A stretch of 64,000 nucleotides of DNA. Origin: Nepenthes gracilis (lineage: Eukaryota > Streptophyta > Magnoliopsida > Caryophyllales > Nepenthaceae). Positions within the stretch are counted from its first letter, which is position 1; each line of letters begins with the position of its first letter. A program made the translations under genes and the position numbers. The notes under the pieces were generated by a model, which saw only the letters and a list, made by a program, of their open reading frames with translations, did no database searches and was not told where the DNA came from. Where the stretch lies: assembly GCA_033239525.1 (NCBI GenBank), contig BSYO01000010.1:15902042-15966041 (forward strand), read 5' to 3'. Below are positions 25,901 to 38,700 of the stretch, piece after piece.

Positions 25901-26426
25901 CACGAACATTTCCCACATGAGAATTTCTGAGATTCATAATTTCTCATTACCTGATGCAATGAGATAGCACTTTGTGAAATAATGACACTCATGCTATGTC
26001 CTCCACAACAATGGCGCAAGTCTAGATAAATTCTTTATCAGAAATATTTTCTTTATTAGTTCTATGTTTCTTGATAGCAGTACCTTAAAATGACGTGCAA
26101 AAATGATAGCTTCCCACATTTTATGGTCACCTCACCTAAAAGTTCTTAATATCAGCTTCTGTTTTTCTCCTTCTGCTTCCCAAGTTGAACTTGAGCCTTA
26201 ATCAATTCATTCTGATCCTACTGGCCACACACACCAGGTAATGGAAGCAGCACAAGCTTCAGCAGGACTGTCAAACGGCTTCGTCGGGGCTTATTCTTTA
26301 CAGACTGTTAATCACATTGCACATCTCTCCGGTGCTCTAGTTGGTGTGCTTCTAGTATGGCTACTGAGTCGAATTCCCTCTCCTTCCGAGCAAGAAATAC
26401 CACGCAGGAAGCCTGATAGAACTTGA
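19994..26426 (+). CDS. RBL10-like: Rhomboid-family intramembrane serine protease, plastid type (RBL10-like)
   Basis: Exons are 19994-20222, 22352-22476, 24610-24695, 25236-25276, 25367-25533, 25609-25671 and 26238-26426; all introns are GT/AG and phases agree, giving 299 aa. Residues 1-76 are rich in Ser, Arg and Leu with few acids, as in a chloroplast transit peptide. TM1 is about 100-117. H-L-S-S-N (His149, Asn153) is the rhomboid oxyanion HxxxN motif; the nucleophile is Ser202 in G-A-S-G; the catalytic His is His266 in A-H-L-S-G. Rhomboids cleave substrates within the membrane, here presumably a plastid envelope; Arabidopsis RBL10 has been linked to phosphatidic acid metabolism. Introns 1 and 2 are about 2.1 kb each, the second enlarged by retroelement LTRs. 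The internal exons are firm; the first exon rests on composition and matching phase. The RBL10 name is from memory of the family and could be a close paralogue. Confidence 0.88.
22579..24359 (-). mobile_element. TRIM-like non-autonomous LTR retrotransposon with three LTRs, inside rhomboid intron 2
   Basis: Three direct repeats of 432-457 bp (22579-23010, 23027-23478, 23903-24359) each run TGT(A/G)GGGAAGG...GTC(C/T)GCA on plus, so TG...CA on minus. On minus, the LTR ending at 23903 is followed by TTTGGTATCA (plus 23891-23900), an initiator-Met-type PBS. Before the next LTR comes a purine tract, GGGAAGAATTAA (about 23479-23490). The internal region is only 424 bp and has no coding sequence, as in TRIMs. 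A third LTR follows after just 16 bp, which look like fused remnants of the PPT and PBS sides. Each LTR starts with a GA-rich tract; those open frames are low-complexity. I found no clean target duplication. It is antisense to the host gene. Confidence 0.75.
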
Positions 26427-27519
26427 TGAACAACTGCATAGTTTAGGAGGCCATGGCTCACTGAAACCCCACTTGTGATATCATGCAGCATTCTGGATTC
26501 ATTCATCTAGTGTTAGTCGGGGGATAGTTGTGGGATGGTGGGAATTGCCTTGTAAATGCGAAAAGGAGGGTAAACAATTGAGTACAGGCATACTTATTTT
26601 ATTCTGAAGTCCTCTGACCATAACGAATATGTGCTCTATAAATGTGTTTCAACAAACTGTTAGACAGTATCGTGCTTGACAAGATAGCCCTTAAGAAATC
26701 AACTTACTAAGGTGCCAAAAAACGTTGGGATTTTCTTTATGATCTGTTTTAATCCTGTTGATGTATGCAACAAATTTTTGAGAGTTAGGTATATGAAATA
26801 TTGTTCATATATTGTAAAGAGGTTATTGATATTCGACTCGTGATCTTTAATGGAATGATCTTAGTACTGTATTAACATACCATCGAGAATGGAATTTTTT
26901 TTTTTCATTGAGGGTAGGATTGGATTAACGGTTGTGGTCGAGTCCCTACCCAAACATTATAATAGAGGCTGCAACTGCAATCCTCTTGTCGAGTTAGAGC
27001 TATAGCTTGAGGACTAGCCTATAAGGGTATGGCGATATGGAAGCTAGTGACTATATAGCGATGTATTTTCATTCCCAAGGGCACTTGCAAAATTCCACTA
27101 ACATAGAACCCGAATTTATCGCCCTCTTTGTTTGGATTTGTAAGTAATAATACAACTATATATACAAACATAATAACAAACAACTTTTAGGTGAAAATAT
27201 TTCTTAATTAAGAAAAATTATAGAACTTTTTGTCCAAATATATATCCACTATATTTAATAATCTAGTTGCTAATTATCCCCTAAAATGACTTTATTATAC
27301 AACTTCATGAAAATGTGTGTAAGAATCAGTCAATATTAACCCCTTTAAGTTGATTTGTTCACATCATACTGCAAGATTGGTGTCTTGCTACTATTGAAAA
27401 TACTTGTTATCATTTGGTTACTACTAACTTTGAACATATATCTCGTTTGTACAACACCTTAAAGTGAATGAATCATGAGAGAGGTGAATACAAGAGTAAG
27501 GGGGAATGAAAACAATTGA
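26427..27519. other. Rhomboid 3' flank and intergenic DNA
   Basis: The first few hundred bases are a probable 3' UTR. The rest, up to the gypsy target duplication at 27520, has no gene-like open frame or recognised repeat. Confidence 0.5.
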
Positions 27520-27524
27520 TAATA

Positions 27525-28007
27525 TATGGCATGCGGCATCGGCTGTATGTGGGTTTCACTGTTCTCGAGAGCAGAAGTGGGTTTGGTGCAGAGAAATCTG
27601 TAGTCGTGAGGGGAGGGGAGCAGCGTTGAAAAAGGCAAAAGAATCGAGAAGAAAGGGGAAGAGAAAGAGTCAAGCATGGCAATGAGAGAACTGAATATGT
27701 TCTTGTCATTCCTGTAGCAGCAGTGTAATATTTATAATATGGCCTATGACAGAAAGTTGTTATGAAAAAATAAAGAAAAACAAAAATAATAAATGCAGAA
27801 TCTAACAATAATCGCCAATGACAGTATAACAGAAATCTAGAGTGCATAACAGAAAACTAGAGTATGGTGTATTAAATATAATCCTGGAATTTTAGAGGGG
27901 GTTGGGTCAATTGGCCACTCTGTTTACGACAAAGGATCCACCTATGGTTGATCTTTGGTCAAGCTACCCTTGGCATTGGTGGGCCTGAGTCAATGAGGCC
28001 CGTAACA
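27525..28007 (-). repeat. Gypsy 3' LTR
   Basis: This 483-bp direct repeat of 32562-33076 has the same order of blocks (for example GTATGTGGGTTTCACT near its plus-strand start). It is flanked by target duplication TAATA at 27520-27524. Confidence 0.85.
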
Positions 28008-28198
28008 TTACCATCCCTATTGAAAAGAACCTTGTCTTCAATGTTAAAAGTTGAAAATTTTCGGTTGAAATCAGCAACCGACTCCCATGTAACTTCTATG
28101 AGAGATTGTGATTGCCATTGCACAAGGAGTTAGGGGACAAATTTTTTCCGCTGTAACACCTTTTAGAATTCTAGAAGTCTCACGAGATATACTAAGGA

Positions 28199-31100
28199 TC
28201 ATGAACCCAATGTCTCAGTAGGTAATTCAATCTGTTGGTAAGTAGGGTTGTCGTGGCATTTCTTGAGTGGGGAAATGTAGAAGACATCATAAATTTTGGT
28301 GTAGTCTAGCAGTTGTGGTCGATAGGCCACTAGACCAATCCATTCTATTATACGGAAGGGTTCATAATATCGTTTAGCCACCTTATGGGATCGTTAATTG
28401 GCTGCTATAACTTGTCGATATGGCTGCAATTTGACGAAGACTTAATCATCTACTTAGAACTCCTTATCAGTGTGGTGAGTATCAACCTAGTTCTTCATGC
28501 GCAATTGGGCGCGCTGTGGATTGTTTTTGAGAGTAGCAATGATGGTCGACCAGTCCATCAGCGGGTCACCGACAACTACCACTGTTGAGCTACCTAGACA
28601 TAGTCCATTAATAAAGGGGGTGCCGCCTGTAGACAGCTTCAAAAGGGATCATCTTGATGGTAGAATGCCAAGCGGTATTATAGTTCCATTTAGCTCACAG
28701 CAGAAACTTTCCCCAAGTAGAAGGATGATCATCAGCAAAACATCGTAAATAATCTTCAGGATAGCGGTTCACCACCTCAGTTTGCTCATCTGATTGTGGG
28801 TAGTATGCGCTACTTGTGGACAGGGTAGTCCCCTGAGACCGATATATTTCCTTCAAAATGTGCTCATGAATATGGGGTCCCGATCCGAGACAATGTTAAT
28901 CGAGAAGCCATGGAGACGTGAAATGGCTGCCCAGAGAGGAAAAATGTGCATATTTTGACAAACGGTCAATGACTACGAAGATCACTGTTTTTCCACCAAA
29001 AGAAGGAAGATGAGTGATAAAATTCATAGAGATAGATTCCCAAATCTTATATGGAATTGGGAGCGGTTACAGCAGTCCTTGTGGGGCTATGTTCAGCGGT
29101 TTCACTTGCTGGCAAATAGCACACTATGAGACATATTTGCAGATGTCATCACGCATCCGAGGCCAATAAAAATTTACAGTTGTTCGTACTAACGTGCGTT
29201 GGAATCCAGCGTGGCCTCCTAAGGGAGAAATACATAATTCTTGGAATATCATCTCTTGGAGGGCCGAGTCTCTTGGCATGAAAATTCCATCCTGAGAGAA
29301 TCAACCCGTCACATAGTGTGAAATGCTCAAAGTCTTATGTCCAGTCTTTTAAAGAGGCGAAGAAACTGGCTGCAACTGGGTGTCGTATGTAATAATTGCG
29401 AAGAATGGTTAGCAAAGCCACCACAGGTTTGGATACGGAATATAGAGAAATACTGGGGCCTTCCGGTATCCTAGATAAGGCTTTGGCAGGGCCGTTCTCC
29501 TGCCCTGGTCGATAAACAATCTTGAAGTCAAACCCTATCAATTTGGCAATCCAATGCTACTGTTTAAGAGTGTGCATGGACTAGGTCATCAGAGCCTTAA
29601 GAGGCTAATGATCTGTTTGAATAATAAATTTGACACCTAAGAGGTATTGGCACCATATTTTTACTGTTTTTGTAATAGCATATAATTCCCTGATATAGGT
29701 AGAAGACAGTTGCATTTTTGGGCCAATTTGTCTGTTGAAAAAGCCCAAGGGCCGCCCGGACTGTACTAGTACTGCCCCAACACCGTTTTCAGACGCATCG
29801 GTGTGTACCACAAACGACTTAGAGAAGTACAGCAGGATTAAGAATGGGGTGGAAGTGAGGGCTGCTTTGAGAGAATTGAAAGCTGTCTTGGCTTCTCGAC
29901 TCCAAACGAAGGTGTTCTTCCGTAACAACTGTGTGAACGGCGTTGAGATCTATGCATATTGGGTCACAAACCGCCTATAATATATTGCTAGCCCAAGGAA
30001 CCCCCGCAACTGCTTGACGTTTGCGGGTGTAGGCTAGGTTTGTACAGCCTCAATCTTATCCAGGTCCACTGCTACTCCCTGTTTTGACACGATATGGCCT
30101 AGATAAGATATTGAAGATTTATTGAATTCACACTTTGATTGTTTGGCATAAAAAGAATTATCATGCAGGATTTGAAGCACCCGTGTGAGATGTTGGAAGT
30201 GCTTTTCCCAAGAAGGGCTATACATTAATATGTCATCAAAGAAAACCAATACGAACTATCGGAGAATAGATCGGAAGATAGTGTTCATCTCTGCTTGGAA
30301 GAAGGAAGGAGCATTAGATAAACTGAAGAGCATGATCAGGAATTCATAATGCCCATCGTGAGTTCTAAAGGCTGTTTTATATATGTCCTCAGCATGAACC
30401 CGTTATTGGTGATAGCCTGCATGCAAGTCTAGTTTGGAAAACATCCTTACACCATGTAATTCATCCAACAGTTTGTCAACAGTGGGTATGAAAAATCTGT
30501 CTCAGAAAGTGATTGCATTGAGGGGGCGGTAATCCACGCAAAAGCGCCAATTACCATCCTTCTTAATCAAGAGAACCAATGATGAGAAAGGACTAGTGCT
30601 GGGCTGAATAATTTCCTCTGCTAGCACATCCTGGATCAGCCTCTCCATTTCCTTCTTCTGAAAGTGAGGATAACAGTAGGGTTTAACATTTACTGGCAGG
30701 GCATCAGGTTTCAGGGGAATACGGTGACCAGTTTGCCATTGTGGAGGCAAGTCATGAGGGATGGTGAAAATATCAGCAAATAATGAGAGTAGGCGGCAAA
30801 GGGCAAAGGAAATTTCAGGATTGTCAATATGAGGTAGATGGGATGGAGTCCAGGAGGAAGCAACTGCTTCTACTGGAACAGCCTTCGTGACTAGTGCTAT
30901 GGTCAACTAAAAATAAGTAACGGCCGAATTGGTCAGATCACTTTGTTGTGGCTAACTTAAAGTCATGGTAGAAATTGCAGCTTTGTCTAACCCGTGAAGG
31001 GTGAGCTGTGTGCCCTTATAATTGAAACTCATCCACAGGGCTTTACAATCAAACAACACTGGGCCAATAGACGCCAACCACTGAACGTCGAGTACTACAT

Positions 31101-32542
31101 CAGCTCCATAGATTAGTAATAAATAAGTCTACCAGGAATCGAGTGGATCCTATTGTGGTGTTAACATTTGTGCACAATCCTTCGCATGTTAATGAATCCC
31201 CATTACCAATTGTAATATTGAGATGATGAGAGGGTTCAATTGAGAGCCCCAAATACCTGGCTATACGAGTTTGCAAAAAGTTGTGAGTGGAGTTGCTATC
31301 CATCAAGATGATCATTGAGTGTCTAAATATTGTCCCTTGCAGCCGCAGAGTGGTAGGAGCATCATGGTCTTCCAATGCATAGAAGAAGATCGTTGGAGTG
31401 CTATCCAGTAATGGGGCTGAGAGGTTGACCCCATCAGACATTTTTGTTGGTGACTCCTGGATCGTTAAGCCATGCTTTGACGATGGGGTTTCTGACTGGG
31501 CAGGTCTGTTGTCATTTGTCAACATGCATAAAAATTGGGAATGTTTATATCGATATCCCGAAGTGAATCGCTCATCGTAGTTAAAGCAAAGCCCTCGTTT
31601 CCATCATGAAGCCATTTCGGCTAGGGTTAATTTCTTTTTTGGTAATTTGGGTGGGAGATTTGAGGGCTGTGGAAATTTTGGTATTACAGTGGAAGTTGGA
31701 TTTGAGGGTTTGTTGGGAGGTTGTCTGTGGCAACTGGGTTGGGTCGAATCAAGCTTTTCTTCCACTAATTTGGCCATCCCAATGGCTTCTGGCAAGGAGG
31801 TTGGCTTCAGCAAGAGCAATTCTCGCCGAATGTAGTCCCACAACTTAGAAATGAAGCAGTTTAGGAGGTTAGTGGCAGTGAGTCCAGGAGTTCTAGTAGA
31901 GTGGGATTTGAGCTCGGCCATATACACTGCCACAGTGGTGGCTTGTCGAAGTTTGTACAAAGCTGCTTCGTGATTTAAGTAAGAAGAGGGGCCAAACTTG
32001 AGCTCCAAATCTCTGGAGAAAAGTTCCAACATCAAGAACTGTCAGGTTGCATGCATGCACTGATACTAGTGCAAGGCGGTCATAGACATTTAGAAGGCCG
32101 CAATAGTTTATGCTCCGATGGGGTAATGTTGTAGATAAAAAAACCGATCGATTTAGAACAGTCATCCAACCATATTATCACTAGAGAAAAATGAGATTTC
32201 TAATTTAGGCAAGTGAAAGTGAGCAGAAATCAGGGTTTCAATTGGTGTCGGAGCTGTGAGTGTTTGAGAGTTAGAGTGAAATAAGACAGAGGCTGTAAGC
32301 GAAAACGTTGAGGGTGTAAGGAGTAATGGAGGATTTGTAGAGGGTAAGGGCTGTCACTTGGCACGTGGTAAGGAATGGAGGATTTCGGTGAGGGATTGTT
32401 GGATCTACTCCATTGTCGCCGCATTGTTGGCGATTCCTTCCGTGTGTTGCTATACTGTGGCCACAATCTCTTTCAACTCCTTCAACAGTCCAGTGATCGA
32501 CTCCTCTAGCGCCCTATAACTAGTGGTGACGTCTTTTGCCAT
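28199..32542 (-). pseudogene. Gypsy gag-pol polyprotein remnant
   Basis: On the minus strand, gag starts at 32542 and its core is 32035-31604 (Retrotrans_gag-like). The retropepsin segment is 31525-31100, where the catalytic D-S-G reads D-S-N (M-D-S-N-S-T-H-N-F). RT is 30906-30502 (ending F-C-V-D-Y-R-P-L-N-A) and 30249-30034 with F-F-D-D-I-L in place of the usual Y-V-D-D. RNase H is 29928-29605 (V-H-T-D-A-S) with its tail at 29541-29335 (Y-R-P-G-Q-E-N). Integrase fragments run from about 29200 to 28199, ending in the usual post-integrase segment (D-V-F-Y-I-S-P-L-K). Stops and frameshifts separate them, so it is inactive. Confidence 0.88.
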
Positions 32543-32561
32543 GTCTCAATGAAAGCACTAG

Positions 32562-33076
32562 TGTTGCATGCGGCGTCGACTGTATGTGGGTTTCACTATT
32601 CTGGAGAGCAGAAGTGGGTTTGGTGCAAAGTAATCTGCAGTCATGAGGGGAGGGTAGCAGCGTGATAGAAGGCAAAAGAATTGAGAAGGAAGGGAGAAAT
32701 AGTGAGAGACTCAGACGTGAGTAATGAGAGAACTGAATATATTCTTGTCATTCCTGTAGTAGCAATGTAATATTTATCTATAACAGAAAATGGTTATGAA
32801 AAAATAAAGAAAAGCAAAAATGATAAATGCAGAATCTAACAATAACCGTCAGTGACAGTTTAATAGAAAGCTAGAGTGTATAGTAGAAAATTAGAGTAAG
32901 GTGTATTAAATATAATCCTGAAATTTTAAGGGGGTCGGGTCAGTTGACCACTCTGTCCCGAAGACAGTGGATTAGTTAACCCTAATGGCGTTGATGATGC
33001 TGAAGCTGCTGCGGATGGGCCTAGATCTGTTGTAGCTAATGGCATTGGTAGGCCTAGGCTAATGAGGCCCACAACA
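32562..33076 (-). repeat. Gypsy 5' LTR
   Basis: This 515-bp LTR with intact TGTTG...CAACA ends is the direct repeat of 27525-28007. Target duplication TAATA is at 33077-33081. Confidence 0.85.
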
Positions 33077-33141
33077 TAATATGTTCTACCACTGAAATTG
33101 AAATAAGATATATTTATTAAACCCTAAGGAATGAGCTTTAC

Positions 33142-33289
33142 CAACCACTGGATTGTACCCTTGATTGATGAGATAAGCAAATACTTGGTAGTGCTCTTGA
33201 ACGTAGTTGCCCTTGCCAAGGGTTGTCTCATTATCTTGATGCTCAGCCCCGGAGGATTTGGTGATAGGAAGTCGGTACCTGTTGGTCAT
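33142..33289 (-). CDS. Possible orphan first exon of an unrecognised gene
   Basis: An ATG at 33289 opens a 49-codon frame ending at a good donor (GTTG|GTAAAGC, GT at 33141-33140). The peptide is not low-complexity (it includes Y-V-Q-E-H-Y-Q-V-F-A-Y-L-I-N-Q-G-Y) and its composition differs from the AT-rich surroundings. The 100 bases upstream look like a plant 5' UTR, with an AGGGTTTTGGG motif. If it is an exon, its intron would run straight into the gypsy element at 33076, and I found no continuation before the rhomboid gene. It could be a gene split or killed by the insertion, a captured fragment, or chance. I do not recognise the family. Confidence 0.35.
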
Positions 33290-33299
33290 TAAACAACAG

Positions 33300-35560
33300 C
33301 AGTGACCTTAAGCCCTAAGGGAACCCAAAACCCTGATTTCACGTTGGCAGCTATTATTTTAGCGACTGAGAGGTAGGTGAAAGAAATAGTAATCCCCTAA
33401 TCGACTATGATTTTGGCACTTCATAAAATTAGTGCACGAAATAAAATAATACAAATATTATCGATAAATGAAAAAATTTAAAAACTAAACAATTTTTTAG
33501 AAAAATCATTCACCCTTCTTGAGCTAGACAAAGTGAATCTACAAATAAAAATTAACTTATAATTAAAATGTTATGAATATATTAATTTTTTAGTTGATTT
33601 ACTTATAATTATTGATCATTTCTGATTTGCTCGAATTTGCTTCCAACAATAAAACTTTGACATGTTCTTGTCTTAGACTTTGCATTATTAACTCGTAAAT
33701 CTCAAACATTAATCAAACTCTAGTGTTTATGCCACCTAACATAGCTTTAAAGTCTTGCAATTTAGAATAAATAATTAAAAATAGTAGAAAGTTTAGAGAA
33801 TAAGAAAACCTGAGGGCCTATTCAATAAGTGGAATATGTAGTAGTATTTTGAAAATTTTTCAAAAATAAAAAATATGTTCAAATTTGTATTTTTTTCTAA
33901 AGAGAATTGAAAACAGAGTTTTTGTTTTTTTTTTTTAAATAATTTTAAACTGAGTTTTTAAAAATTTAGAATATGTCAAAAAGATATTTTTTAAAATTTC
34001 ACTAGCTATAAAGTAGATTTTTTTTTTTCATATTTTTGCATCATACTCATACAATAAAATTTAATAATGTTGACTATGAACTATGGTTTAATAAGTTTAT
34101 AAAAAATATAAATATATGTATTTAATAAATAATAATTTTTTATTTAATTTTTAATCAAATTTGTTTTTATTTTTGAATATTCTTCCCCCATTTGAATTAT
34201 CTAACATTTTATACAATATTTTAAAAGATCATCATTATTAAAAATAATATATTATGAATATTTATTTTTTACTTATTGATAAATAAATATATAGATAAGG
34301 TCATAAAAAAATTAAGTATGAGTAATTAATTTTACAAAGATAAAGTTAAATTTAAATTTGACTTATTAATTTAATGAGTTTATCTCAAATAAATTGAGCC
34401 AACATTTTTAATAAAACCATAGTTAATGGTTCAACATTAAATACGCATAATACATTTATAAAATTAGGCATATATCATTTTATATAATATATTATAGTCA
34501 AAAATCACATTCATAATATAATTTGCTAATTACATGATATAAATAATTGTATTTTTTTTATTTTTGATGATAACGATCTAAAAATATCATAAAATAAAAT
34601 TAATTAATTATTTTATTATAAATATACATATCAACTAATTTACCAATTTAAATTTTTTAATTATATCCAAAATTATTAAAAATTTATAAATAACCATTAA
34701 TAAGCTTTTGCAAACATGTTCACATTTCTAATAGAAATAAATAGATACATTTTCTTTAAAAAAAAATAAAAATAGAAAAAGAAAAAAAAAGAAAATAGAA
34801 AACTGATTTTCTAACTAAACTGTACCTTTGCTATACAGTCTCAAAACAAGAGGTGTTCTCTTTCAATCGACTATTATTTTGCACTCTTGAGCTTCAATCA
34901 TAATAATGGGAGTGCGGTTATGTCGAGAAAGATTAGGAGTATTTATAATAAGAGCTCCAATCAATAGTATTTAAGGGGCAAAATATACGCATTAGGGTTC
35001 AAATGCTAACTGCAAATAAGCATCGATCATGTATATCAAGCGTGCAACTTTGTCCAAAATATACTCGTGCTTCCTTCGTATGTTGTTCCAAGGTAAACAT
35101 CTACCCAAAATGCTCATATGTATAATTTATACGCTCATCATATGCCAAATTCATTTCATTTTGAGAAGTGTCTTGAATCTCATTTGAACATAACCAATAA
35201 ATCAAAAAATTTAAATATAATTCAATTAGGACCATAATTTTGTGCAGAAATTGCAGGCCCAACAAAAGGGATGAAGAATGGCTAGTAAAGCAAAAATGAG
35301 GAGGAGGAATTGAATGCTGGTAAAACATGTGAATGGGAAAATCAGAGCATGCAACAAGCACCAGTTCTTGAGGGCAAAGGACAAAGGAACTCAAAAGAAG
35401 CAAAATCATGGATTCTTAGCCGTTAATAAGATACGGACTCTACAAGCAACACGCTCCATGCAAAATAGACAACCGAGTGCACAAGGCTTCTGCATTGAGA
35501 CCCCGAGGTCCACAACTGGTCCAGAAAATACACTATGAAAGAAAATGATAGAAAGAGAGA
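33300..35560. other. AT-rich intergenic DNA
   Basis: From about 33420 to 34830 the sequence is very AT-rich with poly-A and poly-T runs and no gene-like frame. From 34840 to 35560 composition is more balanced. The short open frames at 35101-35409 and 35314-35538 lack motifs. The right end is probably terminator-side sequence of the PPR gene. Confidence 0.5.
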
Positions 35561-35784
35561 TTTCAGCAATTAGCATATCTATTATATTTCAAAATTCAGA
35601 ATTTATATTACAGCAACCTCTGCAGTTCTACATAGTGAAGAACTGTCCACGGGTAAGTTACAAGTAGAAGTCGCATTGTCAGCAAGCCAACGGCAGTCTT
35701 TGAATTGTTATAAACATATGATTATGCACAGCACTAGAGGGCAGGCCATTTACCAACAGAATGCAGCAAACTTGAGCTTTTCTT

Positions 35785-38700
35785 TCAATTTAAGAACACC
35801 AATGTACATGAAAGTGCAAGTTGACTATACAAACCAAGCTGCTGATGAGATTGCTTCTGACAAACAATGGGAAGTCTGGCTCCAAACTGGCAAGCATGAG
35901 CAGTGTAGACGGACTTAGCAGTGTTCCACAGACTTTCAGATGCCTCCTTTAACACCATTCGGCCTCTTCTGGTTGTGGTATCGCTCATAATGCCATTTGT
36001 TGGCTGTAACATATTACTATACGAGGGATTAAAAGTTTGCTTCTGATGAATTTTCTCCACACTAGCCACCATAAACTCATCACTGTTATCTCTCTGATCA
36101 GTTTTTCCTCGATACATTGCAGACTCAAGAATCCTATTAGATTCCATGGTCAACCCAGCAGCACGCCAAGCATCTGCAATAAGCATGATGGTGGTTTTCT
36201 CGGGCTTGATCCTGAACTCTTCCATTACCTGGAGCAGTTTCTCTGCTTTCAGTGGCTGCTTTGCTTCTCCATAACCCCAAATTAGGGTTTCAAAAGTCTT
36301 CAAATTTGGTGATACTCCATGTTCATGCATCTTCTCAAAGACCCTGATAGCACATTCCATTCTTCCAGCGCTGCACCATCCATTTATGATAGTCGTGAAC
36401 ATCACAACATTAGGGCGAAAGCCTGAATCGATCATGGCAGTTAGGAGCTCCTCGGCTTTCTCGGGTTCCCTTGCACGTATATATCCCATAGCAAGAATGC
36501 TGTATGCATGGGCATCAGGTTCTATCCCAGCCTTCACCATGTTGTCGAATATCTCCTGGCACTTGTCCATGAACCCTGCAGCACCCCATGCATTCATGAT
36601 CGTGCTGCATGTTATAACATCTGGTTTTACTTCAAATTCTTCCATCAATCTCAAAACCTACCAAACAAGGACACTTAGAATGAATTATGAATGCTCTCCC
36701 TTTAAAAACAAATCAAGATAGGATAAACAAAATCACAATTTGAAAAACTATGAAGACCTGTGTCATCAAAATGGACAACATTTTCTCTTGTTAAAGTTGT
36801 AGCAGTTCATAAGTTTTATTTTCCAGAATCAAACTGCTGTAAGTGGGAAAAAAGGGGGTGATTTCTGGACATAGAATTTCAAAGCTCACCTCATCAACCC
36901 CTTCTCTGTCTGTGACATTCAAAAATCCTTTAATCAATGAATTGAAGACAACAAGACTAGGTTGCACTCCAAGATCCTTCATCCTATACAGGAATCGCAG
37001 CCCATCTTTTACCTTACCTTCTCTACAATATCCGCTTATTATGATTCCACAAGTTCGTTCATTAGGCTGGACGTTATTGTTCTGCATCTCTAATATCATT
37101 ACCTCAGCCTGATCAGTCTCACCATTTTGAACATAAGCTGTTGCTATCGTGTTGTAAGTCACTGCATCTGGCTGCATACCAGAATCCACGATTTTACGAA
37201 CCACACGCCAAGCCTCTGCAGTATTCTTCTTGTTACACCACGCTCTGACTAGTACATTGTATGACCTTAGGTTAGGTTTTACATTTCCATCAAGACACAT
37301 GTGCTCGAGCAATTTCACAGACTCTTCTGGTTTACCAGCAATACCATATCCTTTGATTAATGTGTTGAAAGTGCTCGTAGTAGGTGTAGATCCACTCTCT
37401 TTCATATGCCAAAGGGTTTTCATGGCTTTTTCCATATTTCCAGATTCTGCAAAAGCATTGATGACCGCATTAAAGAATATTGCATCGGGCTTTAATCCTT
37501 TTTCTTCAACTTGAGATATGATTGGATTTATGAACTCAAAGCGCTTCTGGGCAGTCATGGCAGCCAAGAAGGTAGTGTATGTTATCAATGATGGTTCATG
37601 TCCTTCTTCGATTAATTTCTCAAAGACAGACTGCGCTTCCTTGGGCTTCTGCTGTCCAAGCAAAATGTCCATTAGCTTCGTTTTGGCACGAACAATTTTG
37701 CAACTAGTTTTCCTCGCACAAGAGGCACAATGAACGGATTGTACATCTGGGCATAGCTGGATCTTATCTACTATTATGCGTCCCTGAATCTTTGAAAAAC
37801 AAAAACTCCTGAGTGACAGAACAATTGATAGAACTTCCATAAAGTGGCAAGATATGCACAAATATAACACACCAAGCTGTCAATGATGCTCAGTGTCAGA
37901 CAAAATTATGACAAGTGTGCTTTAACGCCGTGCATATATTTATAGGACTGAACAGAAGAATATCACTTCTCACTATATAGGAAAATATTGAGTTTGGTCT
38001 AAACTTTTCTGCTTTACCAGCATTTACCTAATTCATAGATCTCAGTCAAAACTTTTCTGCCTAGAAAACTACTCTTAGCCCAGGAACTTGCAATCCTAGT
38101 TTGTTAAGAGTTGTGTTTCATCAAGCAAATCCTACTTTTAGGCATCAGCTTGGTTAAAGAAATCTACCGAAGGCATAATAAAAGCAAGTCCTCATAGGGT
38201 AATTGTCACCGCTCATGGAGATGCAAACATGGTTGATTTTAGGGACTTCATTATCCCTCCATTTATCAGCTCTACGGGTGCATGCATGGGCCAGCATTGC
38301 ACAAGCAATCAAGGGAGCTCTACTGCACGAGACTCTCAGCAGAACCAATCAAGGGAGGTCTACTGGGTGAGACTCACACATTCCATGACTACATGGCAGC
38401 TAGGGCTGCACATGGAACAGGCAGTTCAGAGAGTAATTTGTAACAAATTGCACATTGCAATTTAGATTTATACCAAAATGTCAAGCTCAGGCAAACCATC
38501 AGTTGCCGACTTGGTTTGGTTTGAGATTGTACTATTAAACTTGTTAATCTAAAAGATATTTTGTTCACTATAAGACATTGTATGCAAACATCAAAGTAAG
38601 GTTGCTAGGTCTAAAATACTGATTATTGTATTTTTATCCATACTTACTCATTGTTATTTTCTAATATATTTTTAAAATTTACAAAATCAAATTATATATT

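Larger units (their letters stand above)
27525..33076 (-). mobile_element. Ty3/gypsy LTR retrotransposon, structurally complete, coding region broken
   Basis: On the minus strand the 5' LTR is 33076-32562 and the 3' LTR 28007-27525. Target duplications TAATA lie at 27520-27524 and 33077-33081. A PBS-like sequence, TAGTGCTTTCATTGAG (plus 32545-32560), follows the 5' LTR; its first bases read TAG where TGG is expected. A gag ATG follows at 32542. Domain order gag, protease, RT, RNase H, integrase is Ty3/gypsy order. The 3' LTR terminus has decayed from TG/CA to TA. All domains carry stops or frameshifts. I see no chromodomain after the integrase end at 28199. Confidence 0.9.

Noticed and set aside
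36791..36889. Open frame continuing past PPR exon 2
   Set aside because: It is read-through into the intron; the GT donor at 36889 and the exact 35-residue repeat made by splicing argue against it.
37784..37870. N-terminal extension of PPR exon 2 to an ATG at 37870
   Set aside because: The sequence before 37783 is hydrophobic intron-like with an acceptor at the border, and exon 1 at 41191-41087 joins in phase.
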